The notes below the pieces were generated by a model that was given only the letters and a program-made list of their open reading frames with translations, was not told the origin of the DNA and did not search any database. Of a stretch of 64,000 nt of DNA, positions 35,132 to 41,654 are shown piece by piece; position 1 is the stretch's first letter, and each line of letters opens with the position of its first letter. Origin of the DNA: Opitutaceae bacterium (GTDB lineage: Bacteria; Verrucomicrobiota; Verrucomicrobiia; Opitutales; Opitutaceae). The DNA lies in NCBI GenBank assembly GCA_016715765.1, contig JADJZJ010000021.1, positions 35,930 to 99,929 of the forward strand. The letters run 5' to 3'. The translations under genes and the position numbers were made by a program.

Positions 35132-35380
35132 ATGCTAAAGGCATCCGCGACCAAGGCCTTCCGGCGCAAGGGCCAGTCCTTTCCGCCGGCGGCTGCGGTC
35201 GTCAAGCTCACGCGCGCCGAGGCCGAGGTCGTGGCCCGCGTCGCCTGCGGCCTGAGCAACCGCGAAATTGCCGCCGTGCTCGGCAAGCGTTCCGGCACGG
35301 TCAAAAACCAGCTGAGCGCCGTTTACCGCAAGCTCCGCATTTCCGGCCGGGCCCGGCTGATCATGCTGTTCCGGAGCTGA
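35132..35380 (+). CDS. Stand-alone LuxR-type helix-turn-helix protein
   Basis: The 82-residue product is little more than a GerE/LuxR DNA-binding domain: LTRAEAEVVARVACGLSNRE (recognition-fold start), then EIAAVLGKRSGTVKNQLSAV and YRKLRISGRARL. There is no sensor domain. It follows the TlpA-like lipoprotein gene by 26 nt on the same strand and was probably cotranscribed. It may act as a dimeric repressor or co-regulator. The domain is closely similar in pattern to the C-terminus of the LuxR protein at 29520-30725. Confidence 0.85.
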   Translation: MLKASATKAFRRKGQSFPPAAAVVKLTRAEAEVVARVACGLSNREIAAVLGKRSGTVKNQLSAVYRKLRISGRARLIMLFRS

Positions 35381-35711
35381 ATAGCCGCAGGGGCTTCGGC
35401 TGGGAGCGCGGGCGGCCCGCCTGCCTCAGGAGTGAGGATGCGGACCATGGGCGCGCGTGGGGACGGTGATGGGGCGGGCTACCGCGTGGCGCGGTGCTTC
35501 AGACCGCGTCCGGATTGCAACGCCGGAAGTTTGACGTGGCCGAACCAGTGCCGGCTTAAGCCCGGCACTACGTGAGGCCGGCAGGGCGGGGTCAAGGCCC
35601 TGCCCGGTGGGTGGCGGGGTAACCTCACGGGGTTTTGAAGATATCCGCAAGTACGCGCTCCCAGGCAAAATATGGGTTGGAAACTTCCGCCCACCCGGCA
35701 ATCTCCCGCGC
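35381..35711. repeat. Gene-free stretch with family H and smaller hairpins
   Basis: A family H hairpin (TGGGAGCGCGGGCGGCCCGC, GGAG foot) is at 35401-35420. A further inverted repeat (GTGCCGGCTTAAGCCCGGCAC, centred near 35560) follows. I see no gene; the start of the next gene (35712) ends the stretch. Confidence 0.6.
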
Positions 35712-36569
35712 ATGAAATTCCTGCGGCACCTCCTCACGTTTGGCGCGATGTTGGTGCTGATAGGTTCGGTCGTGGGGGCGGGGTTGCCGTTGGAAACCTC
35801 GCTCACCCAGGCGACCAAGTTCGAGATCGTGCGCAACGGGCAGACCAGCGGCTCGGTTGGACTTGCGAAGGGGGCCCAGCTGGAAGTGATCGCGTTGGAC
35901 GGCACCTATGTGCAGGTGCGCTACCGCAATCTCACCGGCCGCGTGCCGGCCGCCCACACGGAACTGGCGGCCCTGGCCCTCGCCATGAACCAGGCCCCGG
36001 CGGCTCCCGTTGCCCAACCGGCAGCCGAGGCGGCCCCGGTGGCGGAAACTGCCGCGGCACCCGCCTCGGCGGCGGCGGCAACGTCGGTGATGGCGCGCCG
36101 GCTGCAGGGCAAATTGGTGCGACTGCAGGGCAATGGGTTGCAGGCGCATGAGGCCGCCCGGCTCAATGGCGTGAAATTCTATGCGCTCTATTACTCCGCG
36201 AGCTGGTGCGGTCCCTGCCGGCAGTTCACGCCGCGGTTGGTCGACGCCTACAAGAATCTGCGGACCGAGTATCCCGAGTTCGAGGTAGTATTTGTCAGCG
36301 CCGACAATTCGGCCGGAGACATGAAGGATTACATGAAGGGCGACCGCATGGCGTGGCCCGCGCTGCGCTACGACGTGGTCCGTGAGACCCCTGACATCCT
36401 GCGCTATTCGGGTGACGGCATCCCCTGCCTCGTGCTCGTGGACGATAAAGGCAAGGTGCTGTCCGACACCAATCGCGGCGGCAACTACGTGGGCCCGCAG
36501 GTGGTGCTCGAAGACACGCGCAAGCTCCTGCAGAAGTACCGCCAGAAGAACCCGCGCCCCAATTCGTGA
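35712..36569 (+). CDS. Exported nucleoredoxin-like protein with SH3-like domain
   Basis: This protein of about 285 residues has a signal peptide (LRHLLTFGAMLVLIGSVVGA), an SH3-like segment (about 30-85, GSVGLAKGAQLEVIALDGTYVQV), an Ala/Pro linker (about 95-125) and a thioredoxin domain with the motif SASWCGPCRQFTPRLVDAY. The last pattern is that of tryparedoxin/nucleoredoxin-type proteins. A role in disulfide exchange at the cell surface or periplasm is likely. The ATG 105 nt upstream in frame would run through a repeat and is not used. Confidence 0.85.
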   Translation: MKFLRHLLTFGAMLVLIGSVVGAGLPLETSLTQATKFEIVRNGQTSGSVGLAKGAQLEVIALDGTYVQVRYRNLTGRVPAAHTELAALALAMNQAPAAPVAQPAAEAAPVAETAAAPASAAAATSVMARRLQGKLVRLQGNGLQAHEAARLNGVKFYALYYSASWCGPCRQFTPRLVDAYKNLRTEYPEFEVVFVSADNSAGDMKDYMKGDRMAWPALRYDVVRETPDILRYSGDGIPCLVLVDDKGKVLSDTNRGGNYVGPQVVLEDTRKLLQKYRQKNPRPNS

Positions 36570-36753
36570 CCATCGGAATTTGAATCACAAAGAACACAAG
36601 GATCGTGAAGCGAATGAAGCACCTGATGCGCCTATAGGCGCGAGGGCGAGCTGCCTGCAGGACGGCGCTAGGTGTTCATTGTGGCTGTAGATCCGGGCTG
36701 ATTCTCATGAGATCCTGCCGATGACTCCCAATCCTTCGCGTTCCTTGCATGTT

Positions 36754-36828
36754 GTAGGGCGGGGTCTCCGAACCCCGCCTGGAATACGCACAACATTCAA
36801 AGGCGGGGTTCGGAAAACCCGCCCTGCA
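36754..36828. repeat. Family A paired hairpin in gap 36570-36896
   Basis: Arms at 36754-36779 (GTAGGGCGGGGTCTCC) and 36802-36828 (reverse, one extra base) face each other. The rest of the 327-nt gap shows no gene. AGGGAGGA at about 36880-36887 is a strong ribosome site for the next gene. Confidence 0.8.
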
Positions 36829-36896
36829 GCCAAATCCTTCGCGTCCATTGCGGTTAAGATCCTCCTCACCTCTTACCCTTCAGGGAGGACCCCGGC

Positions 36897-37829
36897 GTGC
36901 TGATTCTCAATACACTCGCGCCGGTCTTCCTGATGATCGCGCTCGGGGCCTGGCTGCAGGGCAGCGGCTTCACCACGGCGGCTTTCCTGAAGGAGGCCAA
37001 CCGCCTGCTCTACTGGGTGGGTCTGCCGGCGCTGATCTTTGTGCAGTTGGCGAGCACGCCGCCTGCCCTCGACACGGCCGCACCGGCGCTCTTCGCAGTT
37101 CTGCTCGGTACGCTCGTCGTGATCGCGCTGGCCTATGGCGCCGCGCTCGCGCTGCGACTGCCAGGTCCGGTGCAGGGCACCTTCGTGCAGGGCGCTTTCC
37201 GCGGCAACCTGGCGTTCGCCGGCCTGCCGATCGTTTTTTCACTGCCCGACGCCCCCCTTGCCGGCGGTCTCACCGTGCGCAGCATGGCGGTCATTGTAGT
37301 CGCGCCGGCGATGGTGCTCTACAACCTTGCCGGCGTCGGTGTGCTGCTACTGAGCCAGCACAGCTGGGGACTTGCGATGGTCCGGCCCCTGTTGCGGCAG
37401 CTCCCGGCGACGCCCCCGTTGCTTGCGACCCTGGCCGGTTTGGGCTACGCTGCTGCCGGCTGGCCCCTGCCGTCGGCGCTTGCGCGCACGCTCTCTAGCC
37501 TGGGCGAAATGGCGCTGCCGTTGGGGCTCCTCGCTGTCGGTGGATCGCTGGTCACGGCCAGGCTGGCGCAGGATTGGCGCGGCGCCGCCGTGGCGACGGC
37601 GATCAAGGTGGCCGTCTCCCCGGCCGTCGGCTGGCTCCTCGGCACCTGGTGGGGCCTTGAACCCGCCGCGCTGAAAGTCGTGATGATTCTCATGGCCTGC
37701 CCCACCGCGATCGTGTCCTACACGATGGTCCTCGAACTGAAGGGTGACGAGACCCTCGCGTCGTCCGTCATCGTCGGCACCGTCGCCGGCTCGCTCGTGA
37801 CCCTCGCGCTGATTGTGGGATTGTTTTAG
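36897..37829 (+). CDS. AEC-family transporter (auxin efflux carrier-like)
   Basis: This 310-residue membrane protein has about ten helices in two inverted halves, starting MLILNTLAPVFLMIALG and including FRGNLAFAGLPIVFS and a central inverted-repeat hinge near Pro/Asn pairs, as in the AEC family. Members export or import malonate, malate or amino acids. The GTG start is supported by AGGGAGGA eight nt upstream. It stands alone between repeat-rich gaps, so the substrate is not indicated. Confidence 0.9.
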   Translation: MLILNTLAPVFLMIALGAWLQGSGFTTAAFLKEANRLLYWVGLPALIFVQLASTPPALDTAAPALFAVLLGTLVVIALAYGAALALRLPGPVQGTFVQGAFRGNLAFAGLPIVFSLPDAPLAGGLTVRSMAVIVVAPAMVLYNLAGVGVLLLSQHSWGLAMVRPLLRQLPATPPLLATLAGLGYAAAGWPLPSALARTLSSLGEMALPLGLLAVGGSLVTARLAQDWRGAAVATAIKVAVSPAVGWLLGTWWGLEPAALKVVMILMACPTAIVSYTMVLELKGDETLASSVIVGTVAGSLVTLALIVGLF

Positions 37830-37931
37830 CCAAATAGAGGTCCTGACGCGTATTAGGCGGCCGAGGCGCCTTCGGCGCGGGTGAGCCTCTTTACCGTACC
37901 TGACCTTTGTGTATATTCGGTTTGGATACCT

Positions 37932-38190
37932 GTTGGGCCGCACCTTGGTGCGTGCCTTGCCGTTGCGCAGGTGGTTGATCGTCCGGAGCGAGCATATTGG
38001 CACAGGCGCGAACCAAGCCCGTCCCTAAAAGGCATCGGCGATATCTACGCAGAACACCGGGTACAGAAGGGACAGGCTAATCATGCTTTGGGTGAGCGTA
38101 AACGGGATTGGTTGGCTGCCAACATACAGGCTTTTAGGGACAGGTTAATTATGTCAGGGAGGGCCATTGACGGGATTGGTTGGCTGCCAG
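37932..38190. repeat. Leader region of the RAYT gene: degenerate REP and 68-bp-spaced boxes
   Basis: A degenerate family B hairpin (GTTGGGCCGCACC...) lies at 37932-37956. An inverted pair GTCCCTAAAAG / CTTTTAGGGAC is at 38021-38031 and 38131-38141. Two bipartite boxes repeat with a 68-nt offset: AGGGACAGG(C/T)TAAT(C/T)ATG at 38068-38085 and 38136-38153, and CGGGATTGGTTGGCTGCCA at 38103-38121 and 38171-38189. The spacers between boxes differ in sequence but keep their length. The gene-free stretch is 37830-38202. Confidence 0.75.
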
Positions 38191-38202
38191 CAGGTTGCGT
38201 GG

Positions 38203-39192
38203 ATGAGACATGCACGGATCAAGGTGGCGGCGGCGGACGGGGAGGCAGTCTACCACTGCATAACCCGGACGGTGAACGGGGAGTACTTGATCGATGACGT
38301 GGGCAAGGAAGTCCTGCGCAAACAGCTCTGGCAGGTGGCCGACTACTGCGGGGTCGAAGTCCTCACCTACGCGCTGCTGACCAACCATTTTCACGTCCTT
38401 CTGCGGGTGCCGCACGTGAAGGAAATCCCAACGGATGCCGAACTGCTCCGCCGCTATGCGGTGCTGTACCCCAAGCCCACCCAGTATCAGATGGCCAGAT
38501 TGGACGTCATCAAAGCCCAACTCAAAACCAACGGCCCCGAGGCCGAGGCCTGGCGGAAGCAACAACTGGCCCTCATGGGCGACGTCTCGCAGTTCATGAA
38601 GCTCCTCAAACAGCGCTTCTCGGTCTGGTATAACAAGAGCCACCAGCGCTACGGCACGCTCTGGGCCGAACGCTTCAAGAGTGTCCTCGTCGAACCCCAG
38701 GGCCGCGTCATCGAAACGATGGCCGCCTATATCGACCTGAACTGTGTCCGCGCCGGCTTGGCAGAAGATCCCAAGGACTACCGCTTCTGCGGCTACGGCG
38801 AAGCCGTCGGCGGCAACGCCAAAGCCCGCGCTGGCCTGCAGGCCATCCGCGGCACCTCAGACTGGTCCACCGCCCAATGCGGCTACCGCGAGGTCCTCTT
38901 CGGCACCGGTGCCTTCCAGAAGCCCGGCCAGGGCGCGATCCCACTCGAACAGTTCAAGCAGGTGCTTAAAACCGGAGGCAAACTTCCTTTGGCCACCGTG
39001 CTGCGCTGCCGGGTGCGTTACTTCACCGACGGCGCCGTCCTTGGCACCCAGGCATTCGTCGCAACCCACCTCGCCGCCTACCGCCTGAAAACCGGCCGCC
39101 GCCAGCGCACCGCCCCGCGACCGCTGCCTGGTGTCACCGAGTGGGGCGAACTCGCCACCCTGCGCGGTCTGCGGCGCGATCCCGTGGGTTGA
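38203..39192 (+). CDS. REP-associated tyrosine transposase (RAYT, Y1/IS200-like family)
   Basis: The product of about 329 residues is a single-strand DNA transposase of the Y1/HUH class. The His-x-His metal pair is in LLTNHFHVLL (about residues 61-70). The segment MAAYIDLNCVRAGLAEDPKDY (in part; about 175-195) is the RAYT hallmark, and supplies Tyr residues near the usual catalytic position. The C-terminal 130 residues are typical of the longer RAYT group. RAYTs bind and nick REP hairpins with a GTAG/GGAG foot rather than moving an insertion sequence. ATG at 38203 is preferred to an in-frame TTG at 38167. Many GTAG-headed hairpins lie in the window. Confidence 0.9.
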   Translation: MRHARIKVAAADGEAVYHCITRTVNGEYLIDDVGKEVLRKQLWQVADYCGVEVLTYALLTNHFHVLLRVPHVKEIPTDAELLRRYAVLYPKPTQYQMARLDVIKAQLKTNGPEAEAWRKQQLALMGDVSQFMKLLKQRFSVWYNKSHQRYGTLWAERFKSVLVEPQGRVIETMAAYIDLNCVRAGLAEDPKDYRFCGYGEAVGGNAKARAGLQAIRGTSDWSTAQCGYREVLFGTGAFQKPGQGAIPLEQFKQVLKTGGKLPLATVLRCRVRYFTDGAVLGTQAFVATHLAAYRLKTGRRQRTAPRPLPGVTEWGELATLRGLRRDPVG

Positions 39193-39274
39193 GGGTGGGA
39201 AAGTTGGCGAACGGCTGGCCGGAGATTATATCTCGGACCCTCAGCACTCTCATATTTTCCCAACATCCAAACCC

Positions 39275-39300
39275 GGGGCGTTACCCCAAGCTGTCATGGC
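39275..39300. repeat. Family J hairpin after the RAYT gene
   Basis: CCCGGGGCGTTACCCCAAG then CTGTCATGGC matches the J copy at 29246-29273. It lies between the converging RAYT and LysM genes. Confidence 0.65.
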
Positions 39301-39371
39301 CCGCGCCTCCGGCGCTGGTTTCAATTCTCAGGGTTCAAGACCTCAGGTCTCCATCTGTCAGCAGATGGATT

Positions 39372-40409
39372 TTACTCCGCGGGGATTTCGAGTGTCATGC
39401 CCGGCTTGAGCGGGCGGCCGTCGCGGAGGAGGTCGATGTTGGCGGCGTAGATGGCGCGCCAGCGCTCGGGTTTGCCGTAGAACCTGCGGGCAATGCTCTC
39501 GAGCGTGTCGCCCTCGGCCACTTCGTACCGGCGAAGGTCGGCGGCGGCGCGAAGGCGTTCAGGACTGGTCCGCAACATGGCGTCGGATGACACCGCCGCG
39601 GGTTCCGCGACCTCAAGTCGAAGGGTGGCGGGCGCGAGATCGCTGGTGCTGCCGGCGGCACCGGAACGGGTGTCGGCAAGCGCGACCGGCTCGTCGGTGC
39701 GACCGGTGCGGGCAATGACGAGTTGGAGCTGGGCTTGCGCCGCGCGGGCGTCGGCCTCGGCCTGGTTGCGGGCCTCGCGCTGGGCGAGCAGTTCGGAATT
39801 GAGCTGGGCGAGGGCGGCGACGGCGCGCTCGTTCTGGGCGGTGAGACCGGTCACCTGCTGCGTAAGGCGGATGTTCTCGGTGCGCTCGCGATCCACCTGT
39901 TGCCGGAGTCCGACGATTTCCTTTTGCAGCTTGGTGTACGTGCGCAGGGCGGCGGCCAGTTTTTCCTCGTTGGCACCCAGGGCCGCCTTCAGGTCGCTGA
40001 TCTGCTCGGCGGCGGCAATGCTGCTCATGCCGGATCCAGGCATGAGCTGGCGGGTGCGCTCCTTTTCCAGCCGCGCGTAATTGGCGCGGAGGTTGATGAG
40101 TTCCTCGGTCGTTTCCTTGAGCCGGGCGGCCAGCAGGCTTTGGGCACCGGTCGGAACACCGCCGGCGGCCGTGGTGGCAGTGGGACGTTTTTCGAGGGCG
40201 TCACGCAGGGCGATGCCCTCCTTCCGCGCCAGCGCGAGTTCCCGCTGAAGCATGATTTTTTCCGCCCTGAGGCTGGCGTTTTCCGAAGCCAGGGCGGCAT
40301 CCGGAGCCGGCGCGGGTTTGATGCGCCCAAAATGCACGTAGCCGCACCCGGCAAGCAGGAGACCAGCGAGGGCTAAAGCAACCGTGGCCGTCAGACGCAG
40401 GAGGGGCAT
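39372..40409 (-). CDS. LysM-domain lipoprotein with long coiled coil
   Basis: This protein of about 345 residues opens with a lipoprotein signal peptide (LALAGLLLAGC) and then about 200 residues of heptad-rich coiled coil (e.g. ASLRAEKIMLQRELALARKE). A disordered Ala/Ser stretch follows, and a C-terminal LysM domain (YEVAEGDTLESIARRFYG... LKPGMTLEIP) that binds peptidoglycan. It probably links the outer membrane or a periplasmic complex to the wall. The start is MPLLRLTATV; the frame is open for 55 codons upstream without a plausible leader. Confidence 0.87.
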   Translation of the reverse strand: MPLLRLTATVALALAGLLLAGCGYVHFGRIKPAPAPDAALASENASLRAEKIMLQRELALARKEGIALRDALEKRPTATTAAGGVPTGAQSLLAARLKETTEELINLRANYARLEKERTRQLMPGSGMSSIAAAEQISDLKAALGANEEKLAAALRTYTKLQKEIVGLRQQVDRERTENIRLTQQVTGLTAQNERAVAALAQLNSELLAQREARNQAEADARAAQAQLQLVIARTGRTDEPVALADTRSGAAGSTSDLAPATLRLEVAEPAAVSSDAMLRTSPERLRAAADLRRYEVAEGDTLESIARRFYGKPERWRAIYAANIDLLRDGRPLKPGMTLEIPAE

Positions 40410-40548
40410 TGGTGGGAGCAAGACAGGTTGGCCTCCCGGTGGCAATCCCGCGGAAGACGGGGAGACCTGGAACCGAGCCGCAAACATTCTGGGGGAAAAC
40501 AAGGGGATTTTATCCGAGTGATCCGGGTAAACTGTGATTAATTTCTGT

Positions 40549-41145
40549 TCAGGTTTGGGGCTCTTTTTTCGCATCCGCCAGAATGGAGCAACCGCCCTTG
40601 ATGACCACGCCGGCGATCGCAGCGCCCACGATCAGGTCGGGCCAGCGGGTGCCGGTCAGGGCCACCAGCAGGGCGGCGACAATCACGCCGGCGTTGGCGA
40701 TGACATCGCTGCGGGTGAAGATCCAGCTGGCCCGCATGTGCACTTCGCCCTCCCGATGGCGCAGGAGCAACTTGAGGCAATAGGCATTCGCCGCGAGGGC
40801 GCAGACCGACACCGCCAGCATCAGCCAGGTGACGGGCTCGCTGCCAAACAGCGCCCGACGGACGACATCGAGGAGGATGCTTGCGGCGAGCAGAATCTGA
40901 AACCAGCCGCTCCACCGGGCCGCCCTGACCTTGATGGACGCGCACCGGCCGATGGCATAAAGCGATAGCCCGTACACCAGGGCGTCCGCCAGCATGTCCA
41001 GGGAGTCGGCCACCACGCCCGAGGAATCTGCCAGCAGGCCGATGATGATTTCCACCGCAAACATGGCGCCATTGATCGCCAGCAGGACCCACAGCACCTT
41101 CCGCTGGGCCTCGTCCTTGGCTTCAATGTGACAGTCGCAGCTCAT
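40549..41145 (-). CDS. Cation diffusion facilitator transporter, short form
   Basis: This protein of about 198 residues has six helices and the two CDF metal sites: DSLDMLADAL (helix 2) and RSDVIANAG (helix 5). It should exchange Zn, Co or Fe for protons. The usual C-terminal cytoplasmic domain of about 80 residues is missing, as in some short CDF and TMEM163-like proteins. The start is MSCDCHIEAK, whose Cys-x-Cys-x-His could bind metal. It is convergent with nothing and lies 140 nt upstream of the LysM gene on the same strand. Confidence 0.88.
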   Translation of the reverse strand: MSCDCHIEAKDEAQRKVLWVLLAINGAMFAVEIIIGLLADSSGVVADSLDMLADALVYGLSLYAIGRCASIKVRAARWSGWFQILLAASILLDVVRRALFGSEPVTWLMLAVSVCALAANAYCLKLLLRHREGEVHMRASWIFTRSDVIANAGVIVAALLVALTGTRWPDLIVGAAIAGVVIKGGCSILADAKKEPQT

Positions 41146-41394
41146 GGATTCAGGGTGAGCAAACTCTTCAGGCCACGTGCCGGCAAGTGTGGAGCAATGA
41201 CCGGTGGGGAAATACTGCAACCACACGGTTCAAGACATTTTAACCGCGGATTTCGCAGATAGACGCGGATAAATACCAAGGAAGTGCAAGACACCCATGC
41301 CTGTCAGTTTGGGATTGGCGAAGATCAGCGCAGATTAGCGGTTCTGGATCGTGGATTTCTGCTGCTCGTGAAATCAGTGACAGCGGATGGCCAA

Positions 41395-41632
41395 GTAGGG
41401 CGGGTCTGTGACCCGCATGTCGTGGTCCGGCCATTCACCCCTGACCCACGGCCCCGCCCAGTGGCTCGCCCCCTGCCGTCGCGCTGCTTGAGCCTGACTG
41501 CGGCGTGCTGACGGAACCTTAACCGCGCTGATCGACTCGTCAGGCTTGTTGTAGGGCCGGACCTTGGTCCGCGCCTCGACCGCGTTGCCGGCAGCGCGGT
41601 TCGAACAGGCGTCACCAAGGTGACGCCCTACA
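41395..41632. repeat. Repeat-rich gene-free stretch (41146-41654), families A variant, B and C
   Basis: A short A-like hairpin (GTAGGGCGGGTCTGTGACCC) is at 41395-41416, family B (GTAGGGCCGGACC TT) at 41552-41576 and a reverse family C arm at 41609-41632. The B and C arms face each other, so a pair here is built from two different families. A micro-repeat palindrome (ACCGCGGAT... near 41233 and its counterpart near 41318-41343) lies to the left. No gene is seen. Confidence 0.75.
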
Positions 41633-41654
41633 AGATTTTGCGCTGATGGGGATT

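Noticed and set aside
38203..39192. The Y1 transposase as part of a classical IS200/IS605 insertion sequence
   Set aside because: Length, the YIDLNCVRAGL-type motif and lack of left and right IS200 ends next to the gene fit a RAYT better. No TnpB gene is nearby.
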